Notes: generated from the sequence alone by a model not told the origin. 18,802 nucleotides of DNA from CBCXVS01 sp965178525 (GCA_965178525.1 CBCXVS010000141.1:1-18802), one strand, 5' to 3'. Positions 1-6,928 are shown, numbered from the stretch's first letter. Translations and numbers: made by a program.

Positions 1-1
1 A

Positions 2-448
2 ACAAAGGTCAATTCGTTTCAGGCTTTTGAGTTTTTATTTCGACAAGTTGTCGCCGAATCACGGGAGGAACTTCGGTTTAAAGATCACGTCCTGTTTTAT
101 GGCGGTGAGAGGGGCGGGCGCGGTCTCGATATCTGGCGTTGTGGTTCTTGGCGCGATGAGGTCGCGGAGCCAAGGTCGAACGCGGCGGCACCACGTCAGC
201 CATTCGATGGCCTTGTCCATCGCTTGGCCGACTGTGGCTTGGAAGTGCTCACGGTCGATGTGACCCAACCGGAGGTGGCTGCGGCGGGTTTCCGCGTGTG
301 CCGCGCGATTGTCCCGGGTATGCAACCGCTCACGCCGGGGCGTCCCTGTTTGGGCGGGAGACGCCTGCGTACGGCGTCCGCGTTGATACAAGGCCGAGTA
401 CGCTATGGCCCGCGCCGGTGGAATCCGTATCCGCATCCGTTTCCCTAA
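2..448 (+). CDS. YcaO-domain cyclodehydratase (TOMM/SagD-like), C-terminal part; 5' end outside window
   Basis: The open frame runs from the window edge to TAA at 446-448, giving 148 residues of the C-terminal end. Family features visible: 'FKDHVLFYGG' near the start, 'GLVHRLADCGLEVLTVDVTQPEVAAAG', then 'FRVCRAIVPGMQPL', 'LGGRRL', and a terminal N-P-Y-P-H-P-F-P. This order is typical of the last third of YcaO proteins from azoline-forming (thiazole/oxazole-modified microcin) clusters. In those proteins the proline-rich PxPxP C-terminus is known to matter for cyclodehydration. YcaO enzymes use ATP to activate backbone amides and cyclise Cys/Ser/Thr in a precursor peptide. The stop lies 15 nt before the sagB-like ATG, so the genes are probably co-transcribed. 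The catalytic ATP-binding N-terminal part is not in the window. The opposite strand is also open (59-499) but its product lacks any recognisable motif. The family call is firm; the precise substrate is unknown. Confidence 0.85.
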   Translation, partial: TKVNSFQAFEFLFRQVVAESREELRFKDHVLFYGGERGGRGLDIWRCGSWRDEVAEPRSNAAAPRQPFDGLVHRLADCGLEVLTVDVTQPEVAAAGFRVCRAIVPGMQPLTPGRPCLGGRRLRTASALIQGRVRYGPRRWNPYPHPFP

Positions 449-463
449 TCGAGGAGCTGGCTG

Positions 464-1372
464 ATGACACGCCATTACGGACACATTTTTCCGCAGCAAT
501 CAGACGACGAGTTGTTTTGGAAGCTCGACCGGCCTTCGGAAATCTACCATGAAAATTCCAAAGTGACGCGTGCCGACCGGACCGCTATGCAGCATGCCAA
601 ACACGACCCGATCCGGCGTGCCTACGCCCACAATGCGCACCTCAGTCTTGAGGCGTACTATGACCTCATTCAATTTGGCGCCAAGCGCTATCCGCAGGCG
701 CCGCATCTCGCTCTGCCGACGGTGTCGCAGGGATTGCAGCGGGATCTCGGAGAGGTTATCAGACAGCGGCAATCACAGCGTCATTACAGTGGCCAAGCCA
801 TGCCGCTCTTGCCGCTGGCTACCCTGCTGTATTTTGCCTACGGTGTCACGCGTTATGCCGCTCCCGAGGACCAACGTCATCCTCGCCGTCCCGTCCCGTC
901 AGGCGGTGGCATCTATCCTCTCGAGGTCTATGTCCTGGCGCTGCACGTCGAGAGCCTCGAATCGGGCGCCTACCATTATGACGCGTATACCCATGCCCTG
1001 GAACAGTTGACGGCCCAGAACCTGCGTGAGGACTTGGCCCGTACCCTCCTGTACGACGAACTGGCCGAAGGATCGGCTGTGGCGATCATTCTGAGCGGTG
1101 TCTTTGAGCGCCCGCGTTTCAAGTACGACGAGCTGAGCTATCGGCTGATTCTCTTGGAAGCCGGCCATGTCGGCCAAAACCTCTGTCTGACGGCCGAAGC
1201 CCTTGGGCTCGGCCTCTGCCCCGTGGCGGGGTTTGTCGAAGATGGCGTGAATACCCTCCTCGGCCTGAACGGGATCGATGAGTCTGCCCTGTACCTGTTC
1301 GCCATTGGCGAGACACCCGCCATCGAGTCGCGTCCTACCGTAGGGGATGACCCGGAGGTCAACCGATGGTAG
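464..1372 (+). CDS. SagB-type FMN-dependent azoline dehydrogenase (nitroreductase fold)
   Basis: 302 residues. The start is the ATG preceded by GAGGAG eight bases upstream. The nitroreductase/SagB-ThcOx domain covers about residues 90-290: 'VIRQRQSQRHYSG' (first FMN-phosphate contact region, about 98-110), 'RRPVPSGGGIYPLEVYVL' (141-158) and 'RFKYDELSYRLILLEAGHVGQNLCLTAEALGLGLCPVAGF' (about 218-257), the characteristic SagB block. The N-terminal stretch with 'IYHENSKV' is also typical of the family. In azole RiPP pathways this FMN enzyme oxidises azolines made by the YcaO cyclodehydratase to azoles. The immediate upstream YcaO gene and downstream ABC exporter support that role here. The stop overlaps the ATPase start by 7 nt, implying translational coupling. 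A general nitroreductase is the main alternative but fits the context less well. Confidence 0.9.
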   Translation: MTRHYGHIFPQQSDDELFWKLDRPSEIYHENSKVTRADRTAMQHAKHDPIRRAYAHNAHLSLEAYYDLIQFGAKRYPQAPHLALPTVSQGLQRDLGEVIRQRQSQRHYSGQAMPLLPLATLLYFAYGVTRYAAPEDQRHPRRPVPSGGGIYPLEVYVLALHVESLESGAYHYDAYTHALEQLTAQNLREDLARTLLYDELAEGSAVAIILSGVFERPRFKYDELSYRLILLEAGHVGQNLCLTAEALGLGLCPVAGFVEDGVNTLLGLNGIDESALYLFAIGETPAIESRPTVGDDPEVNRW

Positions 1373-2424
1373 ACGCGATACAGGCCGTCGACATTGCCAA
1401 ATGGCGCGGCAGACACTGCGTGCTTGAAGATATCAACTTGGGCGTACGCCCGGGTGAAATCGTGACCATACTCGGTCCGAACGGAGCGGGCAAAAGTACC
1501 CTCATCACCATCCTGGCCGGTTTAGTCCGGCCGGATACCGGCTCGGTGCGCCTTGGCGGTGAGGAACTGGCGCAGTTGGGCGCACGAGGGCGAGCCCGTC
1601 TTGGCGTCGCCCTGCAACGCTATGGCCTCTCGACGCGGATGACCGTACGGGAAACGCTGACTTTTTTTTCCCAATGCTATCATGGGGATCGGCCGGTCCA
1701 TGATCTTCTGGAGCGTTTTTGCCTGACTACGTGCCAAACACACCAAATCCGCCAGCTCTCCGAAGGGCAGAAGCAACGCGTATCGGTGGCGTTGGCATTT
1801 CTCAAAACGTTTGACGTGATTCTATTGGACGAACCCATGGCCGGCCTTGATCCCGAGAGCCGACGCGTCATATGGGACGAAATCCGCCAGGCGCGAGACC
1901 GTGGCGCCGCCGTGCTCTGCAGCACACATCTTCTGCACGAAGCCCAACAACACAGTGATCGCATTCTGGTGCTACAGGCGGGACGCCAGCTCGCCCTCGA
2001 CACGCCGGCAGCGCTCCTGCAACGGCTTGAGGTCCGCGACAAGATCGAGGTTCACAGCGCCCAGACCATCGTTGATACGATCGGGCAACTTCCCGGTGTG
2101 ACGTGTGTGCTCCACACCGGACAGACCGCGACGCTCTATTGTCACGACGCGCCTCAGGCCATGCGCGAGCTCCTGGCGCGAGATGCCCTGCCGCATGTCT
2201 CCTGGGGTCCGCTCTCCCTGGAAGATGTCTTTGACTACTCACGAACGGAGAGAAGCTACCATGACCGTCCTCGCTGCGTATACCGTCCATCAGTTGAAGC
2301 GCTATCTCCGGACGCCGATCACCCTGGGCTGGATATTTCTGTTTCCAACTCTCTTGTTCCTCCTCTTTGGTGGCGCCCGAATGCGTGTGCTCGACGACGC
2401 TGCCCGGATCGCTACGGTACATGA
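1366..2424 (+). CDS. ABC transporter ATP-binding protein (peptide exporter-like)
   Basis: 352 residues as read. The ATG overlaps the end of the sagB-like gene (ATGGTAG). Nucleotide-binding domain: Walker A 'GPNGAGKST' (37-45), Q-loop 'ALQRYGLS' (82-89), signature 'LSEGQKQRV' (131-139), Walker B 'VILLDEP' (151-157), H-loop 'STHLL' (186-190). A DrrA-type accessory domain follows and ends at 'LSLEDVFDY' (about 284-292). This family normally stops soon after the LEDVF motif. Here the frame continues about 57 more residues and overlaps the permease by 164 nt. That tail looks like an out-of-frame reading of permease DNA, so the functional protein may be about 295 residues if a small indel removed the stop. 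It is probably paired with the next gene to export the cluster's peptide product or confer immunity; this role is inferred from context. Confidence 0.92.
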   Translation: MVDAIQAVDIAKWRGRHCVLEDINLGVRPGEIVTILGPNGAGKSTLITILAGLVRPDTGSVRLGGEELAQLGARGRARLGVALQRYGLSTRMTVRETLTFFSQCYHGDRPVHDLLERFCLTTCQTHQIRQLSEGQKQRVSVALAFLKTFDVILLDEPMAGLDPESRRVIWDEIRQARDRGAAVLCSTHLLHEAQQHSDRILVLQAGRQLALDTPAALLQRLEVRDKIEVHSAQTIVDTIGQLPGVTCVLHTGQTATLYCHDAPQAMRELLARDALPHVSWGPLSLEDVFDYSRTERSYHDRPRCVYRPSVEALSPDADHPGLDISVSNSLVPPLWWRPNACARRRCPDRYGT

Positions 2425-3043
2425 GCGGGGTCCTGATGAGACCTACGCCAGCTTTCTCATGGTGGGGATTATCGGGCTAAATGCAGTTTCAACAGGCATC
2501 TTTGGCGTCGGCGTCGTCCTTGTTCAAGCCCGGGATCAAGGCATCCTGCGGCGCTTGAAGGTAACGCCCCAATCCGCCTGGACCTTCGTTAGCGGCCAGC
2601 TCCTCGCGTCAGGACTGATTGTACTGTTCTCTACGCTCCTGCTGCTCGCCGTGGGTATCATCGCCTTCCATGTCCCCCTCCCACACCGCCTGCTCGAATG
2701 GTGTGTGGTCTTCGGGGTAGGGACGCTCGCTTTTCTCACCATCGGCTATGCCCTCGCCGCTTCGATATCCGATGTCCGTACGGCACAGATCGTCGGTAAT
2801 GCGGTATTTATGTTTTTTATGTTGCTTGGCGGCGTATGGTTTCCACTCGCGGTCTTACCGCCACACTTTCAGTGGGCTGGTCATTTCTTGCCACTTTCCC
2901 ACTTTCTACAAACGCTCCGCGCTGTCGGCTACCAGGGACAGCCTCTGGGTCACCATCTCTCCTCTCTTGTCGTATTAGGGGTATGGAGTCTCATCGCAGT
3001 AGGAGCAGCCGGGGTGCAGTTTCGCCGGAGTGATACACTATAA
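2261..3043 (+). CDS. ABC-2 type transporter permease
   Basis: I start at the ATG at 2261 (product MTVLAAYTVHQLKRYL, 260 residues) because GGAGAGAAG lies just upstream. The frame is open further 5' (from 2105), but that part lies inside the ATPase gene and reads as non-membrane sequence. About six hydrophobic segments are visible: 'LGWIFLFPTLLFLLFGG', 'FLMVGIIGLNAVSTGIFGVGVVL', 'LLASGLIVLFSTLLLLAVGIIAF', 'WCVVFGVGTLAFLTIGYALAA', 'IVGNAVFMFFMLLGGVWFPL' and a final 'SLVVLGVWSLIAVGAAGV'. 'ARDQGILRRLKVTP' between the second and third is the typical ABC-2 coupling-helix region. It should form the membrane half of the exporter with the preceding ATPase. Its stop is followed at once by a palindrome upstream of the PadR gene. 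Confidence 0.9.
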   Translation: MTVLAAYTVHQLKRYLRTPITLGWIFLFPTLLFLLFGGARMRVLDDAARIATVHERGPDETYASFLMVGIIGLNAVSTGIFGVGVVLVQARDQGILRRLKVTPQSAWTFVSGQLLASGLIVLFSTLLLLAVGIIAFHVPLPHRLLEWCVVFGVGTLAFLTIGYALAASISDVRTAQIVGNAVFMFFMLLGGVWFPLAVLPPHFQWAGHFLPLSHFLQTLRAVGYQGQPLGHHLSSLVVLGVWSLIAVGAAGVQFRRSDTL

Positions 3044-3148
3044 ACCATAATTGTGGTATATTAAGGACTTGACAAATTGTGTTCCTCCCAGTACGGTAGG
3101 TAAACACTTGTCCTATAGCGATATATACTACTCGTGATAATCGTGATA
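3044..3148 (+). promoter_or_regulatory. Control region of the PadR gene: palindrome plus direct repeats
   Basis: Three signals lie between the permease stop and the PadR start. ACCATAATTGTGGT at 3044-3057 is a 14-bp near-perfect palindrome (one mismatched pair). TTGACA at 3069-3074 is a perfect -35 hexamer, though the best -10 at usual spacing (TACGGT, 3093-3098, 18 bp) is weak. TCGTGATA occurs twice, at 3132-3139 and 3141-3148, with the second copy touching the start codon. PadR proteins commonly bind palindromes near their own gene, so these are candidate operators; binding itself is inferred. Confidence 0.4.
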
Positions 3149-3765
3149 TGGCTCAAACAAACAACGAACATTCCGACAATATCGACACCCTCCAGTTCCC
3201 GACGAGCTCGTACATCATTCTCGGCATGCTGACCTTTCGGGAGATGTCGGGCTACGAACTGAAGGCTGTGTTGGACAAGAGTATCCGTCATTTTTACTGG
3301 AGTCCGGCCCAGAGTCAGATCTACTCTGAGCTTCGGAGGCTGGAGGCCCATGGCTTAGTGACGATGCACAAAGTCATCCAGGCGTCACGCCCCGACAAGC
3401 GGGTCTACAGCATCACGCCGACAGGGATGGACGTGGTGCAGCAATGGTTCGAATATGGCAAGGTCGAGCCGGATGTGTACAAAAGCGCCTTCCAACTCCG
3501 GCTGTTTTTAGGGCATTTACTGTCGCCCGAGCGCCTCATCTCTCTCATCGGCGAACAGCGGCGTTGGCTCGCGATGAGTATTCTCTCACTGGAAGAGCAT
3601 GCCGAGAGCCTTGAGCACAGAATACAAGGGCCTGAGCCTGAAGAGGAACTCTTGTTCCCCTTCCTTATCGTAGACTGCAAACTGGAGAGCTTTCGGACTG
3701 AACTCGCCTGGACGGATAAAGCCCTCGAACGGCTTCGGCAGTGGTATCAAGACCGAGAAGGGTAA
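3148..3765 (+). CDS. PadR-family transcriptional regulator
   Basis: 205 residues. The N-terminal winged helix-turn-helix spans about residues 18-100, with the PadR hallmarks 'YIILGMLTFREMSGYELK', 'SPAQSQIYSELRRLEAHGLV' and the wing 'PDKRVYSITPTGMDVVQQW'. The second half (about 105-205) is alpha-helical and fits the Vir_act_alpha_C type of PadR C-terminal domain used for dimerisation ('RLISLIGEQRRWLAMSILSLEEHAESLEHRI'). No strong ribosome-binding site precedes the ATG; part of a direct repeat occupies that position. It follows the exporter genes on the same strand and is probably the local repressor of the RiPP/transport operon, as PadR proteins often regulate adjacent ABC exporters. The effector is unknown. 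Confidence 0.93.
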   Translation: MAQTNNEHSDNIDTLQFPTSSYIILGMLTFREMSGYELKAVLDKSIRHFYWSPAQSQIYSELRRLEAHGLVTMHKVIQASRPDKRVYSITPTGMDVVQQWFEYGKVEPDVYKSAFQLRLFLGHLLSPERLISLIGEQRRWLAMSILSLEEHAESLEHRIQGPEPEEELLFPFLIVDCKLESFRTELAWTDKALERLRQWYQDREG

Positions 3766-3805
3766 AGCGCGCCCCAGCGTTACCTGTAGTTTGGGCTGCG
3801 CTTTT
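3765..3805. terminator. Probable bidirectional hairpin terminator between convergent genes
   Basis: AAGCGCGCCC (3765-3774) pairs with GGGC-T-GCGCTT (3793-3803) with a single bulged T, giving a 10-bp GC-rich stem with an 18-nt loop. The run CTTTT follows on the + strand, and the opposite strand ends GCGCTTTA. It sits at the convergent ends of the PadR gene and the enoyl-CoA hydratase gene and overlaps the last codons of the latter. Confidence 0.45.
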
Positions 3806-4535
3806 CGAGAAACGCGGCCACGCCTTCTTTGAAATGATCACTGGCTCGGACGCGGTCGCCAAGGGTCTGGTCCAACGTCTCCCGGGATCTCGCATGTTCG
3901 GCGATCGTCGTACTGATCTGTTGTTTCACCGCCTGCACTGCAGTCGGACTATTGGCGGCGATCGTTTCGGCCATGTCGAGCGCCCACGGCATGAGATCGT
4001 CCGCCGGCACGACTCGATTGACGAGACCGAGCTGCACGGCCGCCTCGGCGTCGATCAATCGGGCGGTGAGCAGTAGCTCCATGGCGTGAACATAGCCGAT
4101 TTGCTGGATGAGTTTCACCGTGGCGCCGCCGAACGGATAGATGGACCAGCGCACTTCGGGAAGCCCGAATCGAGCGTGCGGCACGGCCGCGCGGACATCG
4201 GTGGCGAGGAGCAATTCGAGGCCACCGGCGACGCAGTCACCGTTCACGGCAGCAATGATCGGCTTGGTGTAGGCCTGGTTTTTTAAGAGGGCGCGGTTGA
4301 CCACGGTGGCCATGTCCGGATCGGCCGAGAGGTCGCCGCTCACGTCCGCTCCCGAGCTAAAGGCGCGCTCGCCCGCCCCGGTCACAATGAGGCAACGATG
4401 GCTCGACTGCTCGAATTGTTCCCACAGAGCTGCCAATTCCGCCATCATGTGCCGCGGCATGGCGTTGCGGCGGGGCTGATTATCAATGGTGATGATGACG
4501 ATGTGCTCGCCGTGTTCGCGCACCCGGATTTCCAT
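3780..4535 (-). CDS. Enoyl-CoA hydratase/isomerase family protein (crotonase fold)
   Basis: 251 residues when started at the ATG at 4535 (product MEIRVREHG), which has AAGGAG eight bases upstream. The frame is open to 4763, but that extension lies within the preceding gene. Crotonase features: oxyanion-hole segments 'AFSSGADVSGD' (about 58-68) and 'NGDCVAGGLELLLATDVR' (98-114), with Glu107 and Glu127 ('FGLPEV') at the positions of the two catalytic glutamates of enoyl-CoA hydratase. The C-terminus 'FKEGVAAFLEKRSPNY' is typical. Keeping both glutamates favours hydratase chemistry on a 2-enoyl-CoA, though the family also includes isomerases and dehalogenases. Only 20 nt separate it from the upstream oxidoreductase, so the two form an operon. 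Confidence 0.92.
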   Translation of the reverse strand: MEIRVREHGEHIVIITIDNQPRRNAMPRHMMAELAALWEQFEQSSHRCLIVTGAGERAFSSGADVSGDLSADPDMATVVNRALLKNQAYTKPIIAAVNGDCVAGGLELLLATDVRAAVPHARFGLPEVRWSIYPFGGATVKLIQQIGYVHAMELLLTARLIDAEAAVQLGLVNRVVPADDLMPWALDMAETIAANSPTAVQAVKQQISTTIAEHARSRETLDQTLGDRVRASDHFKEGVAAFLEKRSPNYR

Positions 4536-4555
4536 CTGCCAATTCTCCTTCGGAA

Positions 4556-5542
4556 TTAGTCCGCCCGTTGGCCCGGTCGCACCACGACCTTGCCATAGGC
4601 TTGACGCTCGGTTAACAGCCGGATCGCCTCCGTGCTGCGCGCCAAGGGTAAACAATGCGTCACATCGGGTTTGAGATGGCCCGCCTCGTACCATTGCCGC
4701 AACTCTTCGACCGATTGGCGTAGCTTCTCCGGCGCGTACCAGCGGAAATAACGTAGCGAACACCCCAGGGCCGAGCGGTTCTTGACCAACAGCCGATTCG
4801 CCGGAATGTGCTGAATCCCCCCGACAAAGCCGATGAGCAGGATACGGCCGCCCCAGCCGAGGGCGGACAGAGCCGCGTCAAACCGCTCACCGCCGACGGG
4901 ATCGAAACAGACATCGACACCCCGCGTATCGGTGAGTTCCATGACGCGATCGGTGAGCTTTTCCGTCGTGTAATTGATCAAGTCATCGGCGCCATGGGCC
5001 TTGGCCGTCGCCAGCTTCTCCGCGGTGCTGGCGCCCGCGATCACGCGCGCGCCCATCGCCTTGCCAATTTCGACGGCCGTGAGGCCGACACCACCGGCGG
5101 CCCCGAGCACGAGCATGGTTTCGCCAGCCGCGAGACGGCCCTGCCAGCGGATGGCCACATGACTGGAGATATAGGCAACGGGAAAGGCCCCTGCCTCCTC
5201 GAAGCTCATCGCGTCCGGCATGGCAAAGGTCTCGACCTCTTTCGCGATGGCTTGCTCGGCGAAGCCGCCATAGGCGAGCAGCGCCATCACCCGGTCACCG
5301 GGTGCGAATTGTGTGATGCCGTCCCCACATTGCGCCACGACGCCGGCCGTTTCCAGACCCGGACTGAAGGGAAAGGGGGGGCGGGTCTGGTAGCGTCCCG
5401 CTACCATGATGGCATCGGCATAGTTTACCGCCGTGGCTTTCACGTTAATGAGAATTTCGTCGGGGCCGGGTATCGGGGGCGCCACGTCCTCGACGGTGAG
5501 CTGCTCCACATCGCCCCAGGCTCGACAGATGACGGCCCGCAT
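4556..5542 (-). CDS. NADPH:quinone oxidoreductase-like, zinc-free MDR family
   Basis: 328 residues from the ATG at 5542, preceded by GAGAGGAG; the longer open frame to 5761 lacks family sequence. N-terminal GroES-like domain ('AVNYADAIMVAGRYQTRPPFPFSPGLETAGVV', about 38-69; 'PGDRVMAL') and a Rossmann domain with the nucleotide-binding 'LGAAGGVGLTAVEIGKAMGARVIA' (about 146-169). 'FDPVGGERFDAALSALGWGGRILLIGF' continues the fold. The structural-zinc cysteines of alcohol dehydrogenases are absent, placing it with quinone oxidoreductases and enoyl reductases of the medium-chain superfamily. It probably uses NADPH to reduce quinones or an alpha,beta-unsaturated carbonyl. It is first in an operon with the crotonase gene, which hints at acyl-CoA or organic acid metabolism; the substrate cannot be told from sequence. 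Confidence 0.92.
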   Translation of the reverse strand: MRAVICRAWGDVEQLTVEDVAPPIPGPDEILINVKATAVNYADAIMVAGRYQTRPPFPFSPGLETAGVVAQCGDGITQFAPGDRVMALLAYGGFAEQAIAKEVETFAMPDAMSFEEAGAFPVAYISSHVAIRWQGRLAAGETMLVLGAAGGVGLTAVEIGKAMGARVIAGASTAEKLATAKAHGADDLINYTTEKLTDRVMELTDTRGVDVCFDPVGGERFDAALSALGWGGRILLIGFVGGIQHIPANRLLVKNRSALGCSLRYFRWYAPEKLRQSVEELRQWYEAGHLKPDVTHCLPLARSTEAIRLLTERQAYGKVVVRPGQRAD

Positions 5543-5600
5543 GGTCTCGCTCCTCTCTGCTGTGGATCTGGTTGCTGCGAACGTATGGGGATTTGCGTCC

Positions 5601-5632
5601 ATCATAACACACCTTGTCATGCCGTATGGCAT
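5601..5632 (-). promoter_or_regulatory. Palindrome and -10-like element upstream of the quinone oxidoreductase gene
   Basis: ATGCCGTATGGCAT at 5619-5632 is a 14-bp palindrome with one mismatched central pair. Reading on the - strand, a TATGAT (-10-like) lies 12 nt downstream (5601-5606), so the palindrome would occupy the -35 to spacer zone. No good -35 hexamer is present, which would fit an activated or repressed promoter. No regulator gene is adjacent. Confidence 0.3.
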
Positions 5633-5823
5633 CTTGCGACGCATGTGAAGATGGGTCTCGGCTGTATGCCGTGAGCTGGACGGCGGGTGAGAGAGCGTTG
5701 CGTGAAGAATACCAAGGGGCCGAGGTGATCTCGCTCCTGGAGATACGCGAACGTGGCGCACGGAACGCGTGGCAACGCCAAGCTCGATCGAACTCGGCGC
5801 TGCAACGGCTGTCGCCCAGAGAC

Positions 5824-6387
5824 TTATTGTTGTTTAATGATAAACGATGTTTCGGCTTGCTTCTCGATGTCGAATTGAGAGCGTCCCGTATGGTTGAGAT
5901 GCTTACCGTAGATGTGCAGCGACACCGTCACCTGCTCGGTTTCATTTCTGACGCTATGGATTTCATGCGGCAAAAACGCTAGAATCTCACCGAGACCGAA
6001 GACTTTCTCGCCATTCCAAACCACGTCGGCGTAGCCTGGGCGTGAGCCATCATCTCGCCGTTTCCAGAAGATATTCTTTTCGAGGCTATCGACACCCGAC
6101 ACGACAGCCCACGTGCCGTGATTATGCGGCGGAGCGCCACGGCCGGGAAGCCAGGCGATGGCGAAAACCGCCAGGGTGTGATCCGGTTCTTCGTGCAGCA
6201 AATGCACGCCAAATCCTTGTTCAGTATCGCAGGTGTAATGCTCCGGCCGCAGCCAGTCCTTCGCTAAGGCTAGACGCTCGGCGAGCGGGCTGACGCGTCG
6301 GATGATGTCTTGGGGATCGTCCGTTGCGGCTGTGACGGTACGCAGATCCCGCACAAAATCCGTGAGTGTGTAGGTCATAATGGCCAT
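5824..6387 (-). CDS. Cysteine dioxygenase-family cupin (thiol dioxygenase)
   Basis: 187 residues. The ATG at 6387 follows AAAGGAG at seven bases. It is a single cupin domain with the first metal motif 'PPHNHGTW' (His88, His90) and the third histidine in 'PHEIHSVRN' (His144). 'SLHIYG' supplies Ser156-His158-Tyr160, which matches the conserved Ser-His-Tyr triad of thiol dioxygenases. These enzymes use Fe(II) and O2 to turn a thiol such as cysteine or 3-mercaptopropionate into the sulfinic acid in the cytoplasm. The Cys of the mammalian Cys-Tyr crosslink is not at its expected place, as in most bacterial members. I cannot separate cysteine from 3-mercaptopropionate specificity. It is transcribed alone or behind two short ORFs with an unusual leader. 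Confidence 0.88.
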   Translation of the reverse strand: MAIMTYTLTDFVRDLRTVTAATDDPQDIIRRVSPLAERLALAKDWLRPEHYTCDTEQGFGVHLLHEEPDHTLAVFAIAWLPGRGAPPHNHGTWAVVSGVDSLEKNIFWKRRDDGSRPGYADVVWNGEKVFGLGEILAFLPHEIHSVRNETEQVTVSLHIYGKHLNHTGRSQFDIEKQAETSFIIKQQ

Positions 6388-6456
6388 GGATAGGCTCCTT
6401 TCGAGTCGTTGGGCCGAATCGTTGGATCGAATCTTGGGGACGCTATACCCAGGTAT

Positions 6457-6699
6457 TTAAGCGTCCTTGAGCCTGCGATGTGGTGGCACGAATTGGCGCA
6501 ACGATCGGAAGAGCAGCGGAAATCTACGATGTCCGTGTCGGTTATGTCGGGTGCGAACGGAATCGAACGTGAGAATCGGATGGGCGGGTACGGCGAAGAG
6601 AGGAACATGTGGCGCGGGACGGCCCCGCTCGATGTCGTGACGCAGCGTGCTACCTGACAGACACGCCTGCGTGTCGTGGACGTACACATTCAGTGACAT
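6457..6699 (-). CDS. Small hypothetical protein (80 aa) upstream of the thiol dioxygenase gene
   Basis: I do not recognise this product (starts MSLNVYVHDTQACLSGSTLRHD). The case for it is the translation signal: the ATG at 6699 follows AAAAAAGGAG with seven bases between, one of the strongest ribosome-binding sites in the window. It lies on the dioxygenase strand and ends 69 nt before that gene. The second half is rich in His, Arg and Pro and has no visible domain, so the reading may run past a former end, or the whole may be a decayed gene. Its start overlaps the end of another short ORF by 10 nt. Confidence 0.4.
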   Translation of the reverse strand: MSLNVYVHDTQACLSGSTLRHDIERGRPAPHVPLFAVPAHPILTFDSVRTRHNRHGHRRFPLLFRSLRQFVPPHRRLKDA

Positions 6700-6797
6700 G
6701 CGATTCTCCTTTTTTGTAAATTGCCGGCAACTTCTCCCCCGCGGCAGCCATACCGCCTGTCCGCAACCAGAGGGACAATGCGAGGTGCTGAGGTCAT
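6690..6797 (-). CDS. Possible short ORF (35 aa) in the leader of the thiol dioxygenase unit
   Basis: The ATG at 6797 follows AAAGGGA at suitable distance and encodes a basic 35-residue peptide (MTSAPRIVPLVADRR...) ending in Cys-His. The same frame is open to an earlier ATG at 6857, which lies inside the loop of a hairpin. It overlaps the next small ORF by 10 nt, so it may be a translated leader coupling translation downstream. There is no family recognition; the support is position and ribosome-binding site only. Confidence 0.28.
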   Translation of the reverse strand: MTSAPRIVPLVADRRYGCRGGEVAGNLQKRRIACH

Positions 6798-6846
6798 GGT
6801 GATTCCCTTTCGTTTCGGAACACCTATCGTGACCATCTCTCCGTAT

Positions 6847-6901
6847 CGGTGATTCATGCATACACGATCACCGAAGAAGATTCGTAGAGCGACCCTCTAC
6901 G
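6847..6901 (-). promoter_or_regulatory. Structured leader: two tandem perfect hairpins
   Basis: CGTAGAG (6883-6889) and CTCTACG (6895-6901) form a perfect 7-bp stem with a 5-nt loop. CGGTGAT (6847-6853) and ATCACCG (6867-6873) form another perfect 7-bp stem with a 13-nt loop. In the - transcript the first comes shortly after a promoter-like sequence and the second just before the short ORFs. Neither has a U-run, so they are not simple terminators. I could not match them to a known riboswitch class. Confidence 0.4.
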
Positions 6902-6928
6902 TCTACCGGGCCGCCCAGACCCTGATGG

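Noticed and set aside
59..499. Minus-strand 146-residue open frame at the window start
   Set aside because: The opposite frame (2-448, +) reads as a YcaO C-terminus with conserved motifs and runs straight into the sagB-like gene. The minus product is Arg-rich without a motif and overlaps the sagB ribosome-binding site.
5614..5982. Plus-strand 122-residue open frame opposite the thiol dioxygenase
   Set aside because: It is antisense to the well-supported dioxygenase gene, has no good ribosome-binding site, and its product has no recognisable features.
6883..6901. First leader hairpin as the gdhA terminator
   Set aside because: It is about 170 nt past the gdhA stop, lacks a following U-run, and lies downstream of a promoter-like pair, so a leader role for the next unit fits better.
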